Origin: Desulfovibrio sp. MES5
GTDB lineage: Bacteria; Desulfobacterota; Desulfovibrionia; Desulfovibrionales; Desulfovibrionaceae
Length of the DNA stretch: 64,000 nucleotides
Reading direction: 5' to 3'
Assembly (NCBI RefSeq): GCF_002237645.1
Contig: NZ_MJUZ01000011.1
Location: 186,001 to 250,000 of the forward strand
Position numbers and translations under genes: made by a program. The notes below the pieces were generated by a model, which worked only from the letters and a program-made list of their open reading frames with translations, did no database searches and had not been told where the DNA came from. Shown here one piece after another: positions 23,986 to 34,200 of this stretch (the first letter of the stretch is position 1; every line of letters starts with the position of its first letter).

Positions 23986-26064
23986 CTATGTTCTGCTCTT
24001 CTGAATTTCGTCAGAAATGGCCTGGGGCACCTTTTCGTAATGGTCGAACTGCATGGTGAAGGTGGCGCGGCCCTGAGTGCGCGAACGCAGGTCAGTGGCA
24101 TAGCCGAACATGGAGGACAGCGGCACCTGGGCGCGCACGCTCTGCGCGCCGCCAGCGCGGGCTTCCATGCTCTGCACGCGGCCACGGCGGCCATTGAGGT
24201 CGCCCATGACGTCGCCGAGGTATTCTTCGGGGGTCACCACTTCCACGTCCATGATGGGCTCGAGCAGCACGGGGCCAGCCTTGTGCATGGCGTCCTTGAT
24301 GGCCATGGAGCCAGCCACGTAGAAGGCCTGTTCCGAAGAGTCCACTTCATGGTAGGAACCGAAGACCAGCTTTACCTTCACGTCCACCACGGGGAAGCCG
24401 GCCATGACGCCGGACTTCAGGGCGTCGGTGATGCCCTTGTCCACCGCGGGGATGTATTCCTTGGGAATAACGCCGCCGGTGATGCCGTTGATGAACTCAT
24501 ACCCGTTGCCCGGGTTGGGTTCGACCTCGATAACGACGTGGCCGTACTGGCCGCGACCGCCGGACTGCTTGGCGTGCTTGAGGTCGGACTTGGAGGGCTT
24601 GGAAATGGTTTCGCGGTAGGCGACCTGGGGCTTGCCCACGTTGGCGTTGACGCCGAATTCACGGGTCAGACGGTCAACGATGATTTCCAGGTGCAGTTCG
24701 CCCATGCCGGCGATAAGGGTCTGGTTGGTTTCTTCGTCGCCCTTGACGCGGAACGAGGGGTCTTCCTTGGCCAGCTTGTTGAGGGCGGCGGAAAGAGCGT
24801 CGCGGTCGGGCTTGGTCTTGGGCTCAATGGCCACTTCAATGACCGGCTCGGGAATGTTCAGCGATTCCAGAATGACCGGGCGCTTTTCGTCGCACAGGGT
24901 GTCGCCGGTGGAGGCGTTTTTAAGGCCCACCAGAGCCACGATGTCGCCCGCGCCAGCCCATTTCACGTCTTCACGCTTGTTGGCGTGCATCTTGAGGATG
25001 CGGCCGATGCGCTCGCGCTTGCTGGTGTTGGCGTTGAACACGGTCATGCCGGATTCAAGGAAGCCGGAATAAATGCGGAAGAAGGACAGGTGACCGATGA
25101 AGGGGTCGGAGAAAAGCTTGAACACAAGACCGGCAAGGGGTTCCTTGTCGTCGCAGCTGCATTCGATGACTTCATCTTCCTTGCCGGGCACGTGGCCGGG
25201 CATGGGCGGGATGTCCACGGGCGAAGGCAGGTATTCCACCACGGCGTCAAGCAGGGGCTGCACGCCCATGTTGCGGAAGGCGGAACCACACATGACGGGC
25301 ACGATGGTGCGGGCAATGGTGGCCTTGCGGATGCAGGACATGATTTCCGCTTCCGTCAGGTTTTCGCCGCTGAGGTACTTTTCGAGCAGCACTTCGTCTT
25401 CTTCGGCGACGGCTTCCACCATTTCATGATGCTTTTCTTCGTAAAGTTCCATCATGTCGGCGGGCACGTCCTCAATGAGGAACTCGGCGCCCTTGGTGCT
25501 CTTGTCAAAGCGGATGGCCTTGCCGGTCACGAGGTCCACAACGCCTTCAAACTTGTCTTCAGCGCCGATGGGCAGCTGCAGGGGCACGGCCTTGGCGCCC
25601 AGGCGGTCGTGAATCATGCCCACGCAGCGGAAGAAGTTGGCGCCGATGCGGTCCATCTTGTTCACAAAGCAGATGCGGGGCACGTGGTAGCGGTCGGCCT
25701 GACGCCACACTGTTTCAGACTGGGGCTCAACGCCGGCGACGGCGTCGAACACGCAGACCGCGCCGTCGAGCACGCGCAGGGAGCGCTCAACTTCAATGGT
25801 GAAGTCCACGTGGCCGGGGGTGTCGATGATATTGATGCGGCAGTCTTTCCAGAAGCAGGTGGTGGCAGCGGAGGTAATGGTGATGCCACGCTCCTGTTCC
25901 TGCTCCATCCAGTCCATGGTGGCCTGGCCTTCGTGCGTTTCGCCAATCTTATGGTTAACGCCGGTATAAAATAGAATGCGCTCGGTGGTGGTCGTTTTGC
26001 CGGCGTCAATATGAGCCATGATGCCTATATTGCGCTGTTTATTTACAGGAACGGTGCGGGACAC
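23986..26064 (-). CDS. fusA: translation elongation factor G
   Basis: GTPase that drives ribosomal translocation. The G1 loop [15 protein letters not shown] lies at about residues 14-28, followed by the switch [11 protein letters not shown] and NKMDR (G4); domains II-V follow to the GRGQYGHV and GDLNGRRGR segments. I place the start at the GTG at 26064, giving [19 protein letters not shown] lies eight bases before it, while an in-frame ATG five codons upstream (26079) has no ribosome site and would incorporate that Shine-Dalgarno into its own coding sequence. 692 aa is typical. Third gene of rpsL-rpsG-fusA; tuf is not adjacent. Confidence 0.97.
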   Translation of the reverse strand: MSRTVPVNKQRNIGIMAHIDAGKTTTTERILFYTGVNHKIGETHEGQATMDWMEQEQERGITITSAATTCFWKDCRINIIDTPGHVDFTIEVERSLRVLDGAVCVFDAVAGVEPQSETVWRQADRYHVPRICFVNKMDRIGANFFRCVGMIHDRLGAKAVPLQLPIGAEDKFEGVVDLVTGKAIRFDKSTKGAEFLIEDVPADMMELYEEKHHEMVEAVAEEDEVLLEKYLSGENLTEAEIMSCIRKATIARTIVPVMCGSAFRNMGVQPLLDAVVEYLPSPVDIPPMPGHVPGKEDEVIECSCDDKEPLAGLVFKLFSDPFIGHLSFFRIYSGFLESGMTVFNANTSKRERIGRILKMHANKREDVKWAGAGDIVALVGLKNASTGDTLCDEKRPVILESLNIPEPVIEVAIEPKTKPDRDALSAALNKLAKEDPSFRVKGDEETNQTLIAGMGELHLEIIVDRLTREFGVNANVGKPQVAYRETISKPSKSDLKHAKQSGGRGQYGHVVIEVEPNPGNGYEFINGITGGVIPKEYIPAVDKGITDALKSGVMAGFPVVDVKVKLVFGSYHEVDSSEQAFYVAGSMAIKDAMHKAGPVLLEPIMDVEVVTPEEYLGDVMGDLNGRRGRVQSMEARAGGAQSVRAQVPLSSMFGYATDLRSRTQGRATFTMQFDHYEKVPQAISDEIQKSRT

Positions 26065-26167
26065 AGGGTTTTCCTCCATACTGCGGATGCGGTGTGGTGC
26101 AAAACCGACGCCGCTTCCTTACGGATGCGGCGTCGGGATACATTCATGAGAAAATCGGGACGGCCTC

Positions 26168-26638
26168 TTACCAGCGGTAATGCGAGAAGGCCTTGTTGGC
26201 ATCAGCCATGCGGTGGGTATCTTCGCGTTTTTTCACCGCGCCACCGCGCCCATTGAAAGCATCCAGCAGTTCAGCGGAAAGCTTGGCGGTCATGCCTTTT
26301 TCGCCGCGGGAACGAGCATAGTTGATAAGCCAGCGAATGGACAGGGAAACCTGGCGTTCGGGGCGCACTTCCATAGGCACCTGGTAAGTCGCGCCGCCAA
26401 CACGGCGAGCCTTGACTTCCATGTGGGGCTTCACATTATCCAGAGCCTTTTCAAAGGCGCGCATGGGATCTTCGCTGGTCTTTTCGGCCAGGGTTTCCAA
26501 AGCGCTGTAGAAAATCTTTTCAGCGGCGCCCTTCTTGCCGTCATACATGAGCCGGTTCACGACCTTGGTGACGAGACGGCTGGAGTAAATCGGATCGGGC
26601 AGCACTTCCCTTTTGGGAACAGGACCTTTACGGGGCAT
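26168..26638 (-). CDS. rpsG: 30S ribosomal protein S7
   Basis: Primary 16S rRNA-binding protein that nucleates assembly of the small-subunit head. The N-terminus [18 protein letters not shown] and the [16 protein letters not shown] segment are classic S7. 156 aa matches the family. GGAGAAACCCC precedes the start. It lies between rpsL and fusA; S7 itself often represses translation of this operon, but I did not attempt to fold the intercistronic regions. Confidence 0.98.
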   Translation of the reverse strand: MPRKGPVPKREVLPDPIYSSRLVTKVVNRLMYDGKKGAAEKIFYSALETLAEKTSEDPMRAFEKALDNVKPHMEVKARRVGGATYQVPMEVRPERQVSLSIRWLINYARSRGEKGMTAKLSAELLDAFNGRGGAVKKREDTHRMADANKAFSHYRW

Positions 26639-26752
26639 GGGGTTTCTCCTTCATGCGGGTTTCGACGTCACCAACCCCGCAACGCGCCGGCGCTCCGTAA
26701 TGACGGGCAGCCTGGCGCGCCGCATGGCGCACGCCGTACAATTGATAAAACC

Positions 26753-27124
26753 TTATTTGGGGCGTTTGGCGCCGTACTTGGAACGGCTCTTGCGACGATC
26801 GGCCACACCGGAGGTATCCAGGGTGCCGCGCACGATGTGGTAACGCACGCCGGGCAAGTCTTTTACACGACCGCCGCGGATGATAACCACAGAGTGTTCC
26901 TGAAGGTTGTGACCTTCACCGGGGATGTAAGCCGTCACTTCAATGCCGTTGGTCAGGCGCACACGGGCAACCTTACGCAGAGCGGAGTTAGGCTTTTTAG
27001 GGGTGGTGGTGTAAACGCGGGTGCACACGCCACGACGCTGCGGGCAGGCCTGCAGGGCGGGGGTCTTTTTGCGTTTCAGCACGGCCTTCCGCTCAATGCG
27101 GATAAGCTGGTTAATAGTGGGCAT
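26753..27124 (-). CDS. rpsL: 30S ribosomal protein S12
   Basis: Decoding-centre ribosomal protein. [13 protein letters not shown] at the start, [16 protein letters not shown] at about 38-53 and [13 protein letters not shown] at about 70-82 are invariant S12 segments. Lys at the classical streptomycin-resistance position (PKKPNS) is the wild-type residue. GGAGAGAAAGA precedes the ATG. First gene of the str operon, with a strong promoter about 50 bases upstream. 123 aa is normal. Confidence 0.98.
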   Translation of the reverse strand: MPTINQLIRIERKAVLKRKKTPALQACPQRRGVCTRVYTTTPKKPNSALRKVARVRLTNGIEVTAYIPGEGHNLQEHSVVIIRGGRVKDLPGVRYHIVRGTLDTSGVADRRKSRSKYGAKRPK

Positions 27125-27176
27125 TCTTTCTCTCCATATTGGATATTACTCTGAACTAAAACCTTAAAGAGGACAG

Positions 27177-27205
27177 GTCATAGCCTGCCAGCAAAAAACT
27201 GTCAA
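27177..27205 (-). promoter_or_regulatory. sigma70-type promoter of the str operon
   Basis: Reverse strand: TTGACA (27205-27200), 17-bp spacer, TATGAC (27182-27177). It lies about 53 bases upstream of rpsL. Confidence 0.8.
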
Positions 27206-27209
27206 TAGC

Positions 27210-27240
27210 GCCCCGGCATTGGAAACGCCGGGCTTTTTCT
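27210..27240 (+). terminator. hairpin with T tract, rightward, upstream of the str promoter
   Basis: CCCGGC / GCCGGG stem with a nine-base loop, followed by CTTTTTC on the forward strand. No forward-strand gene precedes it, so it may stop antisense transcripts. On the reverse strand it lies downstream of the flippase gene. Confidence 0.5.
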
Positions 27241-27358
27241 CTGACATGCCAGAAAAAATATGTGTTTGCGGTCTGTTGCCGCCGCATGCGCGCAGGCGGA
27301 CAAACTTTGACCACGAATATTTGCAAAAATTATGGTCTGCCCGTTGTGCTGTGATGGC

Positions 27359-28798
27359 TTACGAAGTGCCCGTGGTTTGGGCCTGCGGCGGTTCGTCCTT
27401 GCCTTTTTCAAAGGGGGGCGGGGGCCGCCACCGCCAGAACAGGGCCAGCAGAGGGATGAGGCCTGCGCCTTCGGCGAGCTCGCGCGGAGCAACTGTGCCG
27501 ACGCCCCACCACAGAACCACGCTTGAGGCGGCGGTGGCCAGCATGAGCAACCATTGCCCTGGGCTCATGGGGCGGGCTGTCCACTGGAAAAAGCCCACGG
27601 TAAGGATGGCGACCCATACCTTGGTAATGGTCAGGGAAAGCGCCGCCCCATCCAGCGGATTGGCTGGAATAAGCGTAAGACAGCAGACAATGTTGAGTAT
27701 GAGTCCGCTGACATAGAAGAGCAGCAGCAGGCGGTGGCGGCGCATGCCGATCATGGCGTAGGCGGCGAGGTTGTGCAGAAAGGCCGTGGCCAGGCAGGGG
27801 GTAAGCAGCTGCTGGGCGCGAACAGCGCTTTCATAGTTGTGGCCGTAAACAAGGGGCAAAAACCTGTCGCTCTCAACGCAGATAAGAAAAATGACGGGCA
27901 GGGCTGCCGCCCACAGGGAGCGGGCCGTCTGTCCGGCAAGTTGGCGGAAGGCGTTTCTGTCGTTCTGCCAGAATTTTGCCAGCAGCGGAAAGATAACCTT
28001 GCCGAGCAGGGCGCTGGATACCAGAACCGACAGGCCTTCTACGGTTTCCCAGGCCACGCCGTAGCCGCCCACATCGGCGTTGCCGCCGTACTGCTTGAGA
28101 AAAATGACGTTGATCTTGTTGTAGAACATGGCGCAGGCCGCCATGCAGGTGAAGATGAGGCCGTGCTTCATCTGTCGGGCAAGGTCAAGCATCCCCTCCC
28201 GGCCCACGCCCGCAAGAGGGTTGCGCCCCAGGGCGGCCAGCGCGAACACGACGCACAATATGGATTCAATGGGTTTGTACAGGGCAATGAGTATGGGCGG
28301 CGCGCCCATGACCACGCAGGTGATGCCAAAGCCGATGCCGATGAGCGCCGAAGGCACGCGGATGCGCATTTCCACATCCTGACGGCCACGGGCCTGGCAC
28401 AGCGCAAAAAAGGAGTCGCTGACGCCGTCAAGCCCAAGTCCTGCGGCAATGCACAGGACGATGAGGCGCAGTTCCGGGCTGTAGTTCTGCCAGCCGGTGA
28501 CAAGCCAGGTGACGGCCAGAGCCAGCACCAGCACCGTGAGTTTGAGCCAGGTCACTTCGCCCAGCAGGGCGCGGGGGCGGCCTTCACGCCGCGCAAAGGT
28601 GGACAGCAGAAAGTCGTTGAGGCCCACATCGGCAATGGTTTTTACCAGATAGCCAAAGGTAAGCGCCAAGACCACCTGCCCCATAATGTCGGGGCTGCGG
28701 CGGGCCAGCAAAATGGTAAAGGCTGCCCATGCCAGGTCGCGCGTCCATTGCGCGCCCAGAATGTAGCCGAGCCTGCGGGGAATGCTCTTGAGCTTCAT
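27359..28798 (-). CDS. Wzx-like polysaccharide/lipid-linked sugar flippase
   Basis: A 479-residue membrane protein with about 12-14 helices, resembling O-antigen/exopolysaccharide flippases of the MOP superfamily. Supporting features are GQVVLALTFGYLVKTIADVGLNDFLLSTFARR near the start, VGGYGVAWETVEGLSVLVSSALLGKVIFPLLAKF in the middle and a hydrophilic Pro-rich tail. It would turn a lipid-linked product over the inner membrane. It is the fourth and last gene of the leftward operon (PKS-like, TolC-like, HlyD-like, flippase), 9 bases after the HlyD-like gene. This placement suggests that the product of the PKS/AOS/glycosyltransferase locus needs flipping. Confidence 0.82.
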   Translation of the reverse strand: MKLKSIPRRLGYILGAQWTRDLAWAAFTILLARRSPDIMGQVVLALTFGYLVKTIADVGLNDFLLSTFARREGRPRALLGEVTWLKLTVLVLALAVTWLVTGWQNYSPELRLIVLCIAAGLGLDGVSDSFFALCQARGRQDVEMRIRVPSALIGIGFGITCVVMGAPPILIALYKPIESILCVVFALAALGRNPLAGVGREGMLDLARQMKHGLIFTCMAACAMFYNKINVIFLKQYGGNADVGGYGVAWETVEGLSVLVSSALLGKVIFPLLAKFWQNDRNAFRQLAGQTARSLWAAALPVIFLICVESDRFLPLVYGHNYESAVRAQQLLTPCLATAFLHNLAAYAMIGMRRHRLLLLFYVSGLILNIVCCLTLIPANPLDGAALSLTITKVWVAILTVGFFQWTARPMSPGQWLLMLATAASSVVLWWGVGTVAPRELAEGAGLIPLLALFWRWRPPPPFEKGKDEPPQAQTTGTS

Positions 28799-28807
28799 GT
28801 GGGGGCT

Positions 28808-29770
28808 TTACCTGCTGCCCCCGAAACGCACAACAGCCTTGAAGCCGGGCTTGAGTTCCAACTCCGGGTTGGGCACGGTGATTTCCACCGTGTAGTACGA
28901 GGGGTTGGCAACATTCATATCATTAGAAACCCATGATATTTCAGTTACCGTGCCCGTAAATGTCTTGTTGCCAAGCGAGGGTATTTCCACCGCGACGCTG
29001 TCGCCTTCAGAAATGCCGCTGACCTCGGCTTCATACACCGGCACCTGGATAAGCACGGGATTAAGCTGTCCCACCTTGATGGGGGCGCTGCCAGCGGGGA
29101 GCAGGGTGCCTGGGTTGAGCGTGGCGTCCAGGGACAGCACATAGCCCTTGAGGGGCGAGGTCAGGGTCAGGGTTTCGGGCAGAATTGCCCCTTCCTTGAT
29201 TTCCTGCCCGTAGTAGCTGCTCAGTTCCTTGAGGCGAATGTTAAAGCTGTCTTCGGCCTTTTTGATGGTGATGCGGGTGAGTTCGATGCGCCGTTGCAGG
29301 GAGGTCACGTCCTCCTCAAGACGGCTCGAAGCCTGACGCGAGCCGAGGCCCGACGCCGCGAGCTGGCGCGCCTTGTTGCGCTGGGCAATGGTTTCCGCCA
29401 GCCGGCGTTCAAGGTCCAGCACCTGGCTGTTGAGGCTTTCCGTGCTGGCCCCTTGCATCACTTCGCGCTGCACAGCGCGCTCCGCATCTTCATGCAGGTG
29501 GTAGCGCATAAGGGGCGCGCCTTCGTCAACGGGATCCCCTGGCTTGACCAGCACGGAATCCACCACAGCGTTAAACGGCATGGGTATGGCGCGGATGACC
29601 GTGGTCACCACCTTGCCTGTAAGAATGGTCCCGCCTGATTTCGGGGCGTCCGCTGCAAAGGCCGACACGGTGAAAGTCAGGACGAGCATAAGGGCCGATG
29701 CCAGGCCCAGCGCCCCCTTGCGGAACCGATGGACTGAGCGTGCGGAGCTGGTGCGGGAAGAGCGCGCCAT
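28808..29770 (-). CDS. HlyD-like periplasmic adaptor (membrane fusion protein)
   Basis: A 320-residue protein with an N-terminal signal or anchor (ALGLASALMLVLTFTVSAFA), a split lipoyl/barrel-sandwich domain (AVVDSVLVKPGDPVDEGAPLMRY at about 68-90, then LTSPLKGYVLSLDATLNPGTLL), and between them an alpha-helical hairpin rich in Gln/Arg/Glu (about 90-190). A beta-barrel segment with YEAEVSGISEGDSVAVEIPS follows. Such adaptors bridge an inner-membrane component to a TolC-type channel. The start at 29770 overlaps the stop of the TolC-like gene as TAATG, so translation is coupled. No ABC or RND pump is encoded here; the flippase downstream is the only inner-membrane transporter. Confidence 0.85.
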   Translation of the reverse strand: MARSSRTSSARSVHRFRKGALGLASALMLVLTFTVSAFAADAPKSGGTILTGKVVTTVIRAIPMPFNAVVDSVLVKPGDPVDEGAPLMRYHLHEDAERAVQREVMQGASTESLNSQVLDLERRLAETIAQRNKARQLAASGLGSRQASSRLEEDVTSLQRRIELTRITIKKAEDSFNIRLKELSSYYGQEIKEGAILPETLTLTSPLKGYVLSLDATLNPGTLLPAGSAPIKVGQLNPVLIQVPVYEAEVSGISEGDSVAVEIPSLGNKTFTGTVTEISWVSNDMNVANPSYYTVEITVPNPELELKPGFKAVVRFGGSR

Positions 29771-31233
29771 TACAGCACCTCCTTGGCGGGCAGACCGAGG
29801 AAACGTTCCTGAAGCGAGGTGGCAAGGTACATCCATTCAAGCTGGGCCAGTTCACAGGCAAGTTCGGCCCGGATAAAGGCGATCTGGGCCTGCACCATGG
29901 CTTCCTGCTTGTCGGCCACGGCGGGAAGCTCCGCGATGCCTTCGTTGAAGGAAATGTGGGCTTCCTTGTACTGCATGGCCGCCGTGTCAAAGCGCGTACG
30001 CGCAAGTTTGAGCTCGGTTTCGGCCAGGGCCATGTTCTGTTCTGTCTGCAGCCATTTGTTGGAATAGTCCGTGCGTTTGCGGGCCATGTCGTGGAAGGCC
30101 TGGGCCTTCACCATGCGGGCGGTCTGCACGCCACGGTAACGGCGGCCCCAGTCCAGCAGGGGGAAGTCGAAGTTCAGGTGCAGGAAGGTGTCTTCAGTGC
30201 CGCTGGCGGGCTGGTATTGCCCCGAAGGCGGGTTGTTGTTGACGCTGATGCTCATGTTGGGAATGTACTGGGCCCAGGCGACCATGATGTTGTAATCGCC
30301 CAGCTTTATCTGGCCGCGCAGCAGCAGGTCGTCTTCAGTGGTGTTCCAACGGTCGTCCCACTTGAGGCCGCGTCCGTTGAAGCCCCTGAGGATTTCGTCC
30401 GCGTTGGCGGTGTCCACGTCAAGCCTTTGCTGCGGATCCACGCCCGCAAGAATTTTCAGCTGGGTAAGCTGCATGGTTTCCTTCATCTTGGTCTGTTCCA
30501 CCATAAGCTCAAGCTCGCGCTGGTGCTGCATGGCCAGATTGAGGGAAACGCCCTGGCGGCCGTCCACGGCTTCCACCTGCTGCCAGTAGGAGACCAGTTC
30601 CTTGCCGATGGGCAGCAGGTCTTTTTGTACTTTTACGATTTTTTTCTGCGCCTGCAGTTGCAGGTAGGCCTGGGCAATCTTGTAGATAGCTTCGCCCACG
30701 GCCTTGCGGTGCGTGGAAATGGCCAGGTTGACCATGGCCTTCTGCACCTGATGCTCAAAATAGGTGGCCACAGGGTTGGGAAAGGCCGCGTAGAAACCCA
30801 CGGAAAGCTTGGTGCGGCCGTAGTCGCCGGGAGTGTCCTTGTTGTCCATGTTGTTGCGGGTGAGGTTGTTGGTCACCTGCATGGTCATGCGGGGTTCGGG
30901 CAGGTACTTCCAGACGGCGTCGGTAAGGGCCACCCGCTTGATTTCCAGATCCACGGCGCTGTTGACCAGCAGGGGCGACTGCTGGATGGTCAGGAAGACG
31001 CAGTCTTCAAAGGTGAAGACCTTGCTGGGATCGTAGAGGTTGGGCACAGCGGCCTCAAGCTTTGTCTTGTTTTCCACCGGCACGCCGGGCGCTTCTTCCA
31101 GCCAGTGCTTGGCCGGAAGTTCCGGGGATTTGAGCCCAGCCTTATTGGAGGCGCATGCTGAGAAAAACAAGGTCATGACAAGCAGCAGCGGCAGATATGC
31201 ACGCGCTGAGAGAGTACGTATAATATGCGGCAT
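29770..31233 (-). CDS. TolC-like outer-membrane efflux lipoprotein
   Basis: A 487-residue outer-membrane channel of the TolC/OEP family, with a lipoprotein signal (LLLVMTLFFSAC, Cys about residue 27). The periplasmic helices form long coiled-coil stretches with two repeats (about 75-260 and 290-480). Strand-turn signatures include LPEPRMTMQVTNNLTR and YIPNMSISVNNNPPSGQY. It is co-translated with the HlyD-like adaptor and sits 66 bases behind the PKS-like gene, so the operon encodes an envelope-spanning export route together with a biosynthetic enzyme. Confidence 0.88.
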   Translation of the reverse strand: MPHIIRTLSARAYLPLLLVMTLFFSACASNKAGLKSPELPAKHWLEEAPGVPVENKTKLEAAVPNLYDPSKVFTFEDCVFLTIQQSPLLVNSAVDLEIKRVALTDAVWKYLPEPRMTMQVTNNLTRNNMDNKDTPGDYGRTKLSVGFYAAFPNPVATYFEHQVQKAMVNLAISTHRKAVGEAIYKIAQAYLQLQAQKKIVKVQKDLLPIGKELVSYWQQVEAVDGRQGVSLNLAMQHQRELELMVEQTKMKETMQLTQLKILAGVDPQQRLDVDTANADEILRGFNGRGLKWDDRWNTTEDDLLLRGQIKLGDYNIMVAWAQYIPNMSISVNNNPPSGQYQPASGTEDTFLHLNFDFPLLDWGRRYRGVQTARMVKAQAFHDMARKRTDYSNKWLQTEQNMALAETELKLARTRFDTAAMQYKEAHISFNEGIAELPAVADKQEAMVQAQIAFIRAELACELAQLEWMYLATSLQERFLGLPAKEVL

Positions 31234-31299
31234 CAGGCACCCTTTGCAGTCTCGCGCTCGGCGCGTTGGTATAGTCGCTATTGCAGTGGCGGAGACGCG

Positions 31300-34200
31300 C
31301 TAAAGCGCGGCGGCCCCGGTGTCCCGCCTGTTAAATTCAAGATGGTGGAGCGTGAGAAAGACGCGGCCCTGTTCGTCAGCGGCCTGGCCGTCAAAGCGCA
31401 ACAACGCAGGATCGGACCAGGAACGACGCAGCATTATACGCCATGGTCCCTTGCCCCTTTCGCTGCCAAAGCGAATGAATCCCGCCGCATGCAAGCGCCA
31501 GCGCGCAATGGCGGCGGCAACCGCCCCTGCGTCCATTTCGGCTTTGCCGGTACCCCGGGCAATAGCCAGCCAGGCGGACTGCACCATTCCCTCCACCACA
31601 TTCAGGACGTCAGTATAGCCTTTATTGCCATCGGGGGCAATGGCTGTATGCCGTTGATCCAACCACGCGGCATACTTGTGATTGGGCAGCACGGTAAAGT
31701 CCTGTAACATGCGCCAGGGTTGGCCGAAACCCAGTACGTTGTAAAAAACATCAGTATTAACAGTATGCTGCGTTACGCCTTCAGGCGCGTCTTCTCCATG
31801 CGCCCACATGGGCGGCACCAGCCCGTTGGCGGCGGCCAGCATGGTCATGCCCGCAGCCACCGGCGTGTAGCGCTCAATGTGTCTGCCGTTGGGCGTGAGC
31901 TCCCTAACGTCCAGCGTACTCCGGCACATGCGCGCCATGACGCCGTCCTGCATGAGCCAGGGTTCCGCCTCCACTGTAGCGCGGCATTCACGGGTAATGC
32001 CCGGCGGCAGCAAGGGAGGATCAAAAAAGCGCAGGTCTAAAAAGCCGGTGACCGTCAGCCAGGGCAGCCACAGGCTGGAGGCTTCCAGCAGGGCCGCCAG
32101 AGCCCGGCTCGTGGGCAACCAGGGCGTGTCGCCCGACGCGTTGCCCGGCTGACCGCCGTGCAGGGCGAGGGCCGTGTCGGCAAAGCGCGAATAGTGGCAG
32201 CCGCCCTGAAAAAGGGTGGAGGTAGCGCGGTAGGGAGGGTGCGGATCGGGGAAAACCAGGGGATACAGGCGCGGCCTTTCCTGAATGATGAGCCCCTGCG
32301 GCGCGGCTTCGTTCCTGGCCGCATGCCCGTGGACAGCGGCAGGCGCGGCCCGAAGGCCTGCGGCGGATGCGGCAAAGCCGGGCAGGGTTGTGGGCCGCAC
32401 CCACAAAACGTGGCGTGAGGTGCCCCTCAGAAGTTCGCGGGCCATCATGTCGCCCCAGTCATTCAGACCGGCGCGCAGGCTTCTTTCCAGCAGGCGTATG
32501 GTGCGGGCGCCCACGCCCGCCTCTTCTCCAAGTTCATCAAATCGTTTTTCCAGCGGGCTGTCGCAGTACAGGTTTTCCAACGTGGGCTGCAGCAGACTGC
32601 ACAGGCATGCGTAGCGCAGGCCGTGTATCTGGGTTGCCCGCATGGCTGCGGCCAGCAGTTTGGGCATGCCGACGGCGGCAAAGGAAACGGGTGAAAGGAG
32701 CGGAGCGGCATCCTGTTCTTCTCTGCCGTAGTGGCCGCCAGGCGCGAAGATCAGGCCGTCTACCCGGCCCTCGCTGTTTGCCAGGCTTGTCAGGGCGGTG
32801 GCGACTTCCTCCGCCAGGGTCTGGGCCTCGGGGGCGTCGCGCGGAATACGCGTTTCAAGGTTGAGCGGCACAATACGCGCGCCAGCTTTGGCCAGCGGCG
32901 CGCATGCCTCAACCTGCGCGCGCGGCACGGCCAGCACGCAGCCCAGTGGGGCAAGACCATTCATGAGTGAGGGCAGCAGGGCTGACTCAAAGAACAGCAG
33001 GGCCAGAATATCTCCCCGCCGGATGGGCAGGCCCTGGCCGCAGGGGTCCAGCGGCAGCGACTTGGGGAACGGACCGGCATTTTCGCCTTTTCCCCTGCTT
33101 TCGATCTGGGCGCTCCGGTGCAGCGGAGTGAAGCGGCACAGCGGGGCGCAGGCCCGCACAAGCGCCTTCTGGCGGACACCGGCCTGACGGACGGCCTCGG
33201 ACGTATCGGATTCCTTCGTTTCGCCAATGCCGGACGCGCCAAGAATACGCGCAAGGTCGCCCACTGTGGACACTTGCAGCAGGTCTTCAAAGTTGACGGT
33301 GATATCCAGCGCCTTTTCCACTTCCTGAATGATGAGCGGAAAACGGCTGGAACGCAGGGCCAGGTCGTAGCGCAGGTCCAGGTCTGGCCGCATGTCTTCC
33401 ACCGAGCGGCCGCTGGCGCGGGCCAGCACGTCCAGAACCACGCGCAGGGCTGCCGCTGACGATACGGAGTCGGCGGCATTGGCGGATTCGGGCGCACCCC
33501 CAGGCGTGGGCGCAACGGCGGGAGCCGCCACAGGTGTCGGTGAAGCTTCCGGTGCCGCCGTGGGGCAGGGCGTGCCGCTGTTGGCGTCGCAAATTTTCAC
33601 GCAGCCGGGGCCGCAGTCGGGGCCGGTGCCCGGGCTGCTGTCAGGCCCGCAATCCGGCCCGCAATCCTGCGAGTCCACGGGGACAAGGCCGCAGTACGGC
33701 AGCGGCATATGCGCAGCCACGACTGCGTCCTTGCCCTGGCGAATATCGGAGATGCGGGCGTTGATGGCCTTTTTGCTCAAATACCCGAGCGCGTACAGGC
33801 GCGCGCACGTCTGGCGCATGCCTTCCACTTCCTTGCCCTTGCGCCCGGCAGACAGGCAGAACGCGCGCGGCTCATTGTCCTTGACCAGGCCGCAAAGCGT
33901 GTCCTGCGGGCCCAGCTCCAGAAAGTGGCGTATGCCGTCTCTGCGCCATGCCGCGTGTACGCATTCGGTCCAGCGCACGGAATTTTCATCCAGATCGGCG
34001 ATGTGGCGGCTGATGGACGGCTGGTCGTCAGGATAAAAATTCGTGGTGATGCAGCTCATTATGGGAATGCGCGGCGGGTGCATTTCAAGCGCATTGAGGC
34101 GTCGCAGCGAAAGGTCGCGCAGCATGCGCATGCTCGGGTGGTGGAAGGCCAGGCTCACGTTGAGCATGATGGCCGGTATGCGCCGCTTGCGCAGGCTTTT

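Noticed and set aside
24040-25974. A 644-codon forward open frame across fusA
   Set aside because: It is a codon-bias shadow of elongation factor G; no start signal and no recognisable domain.
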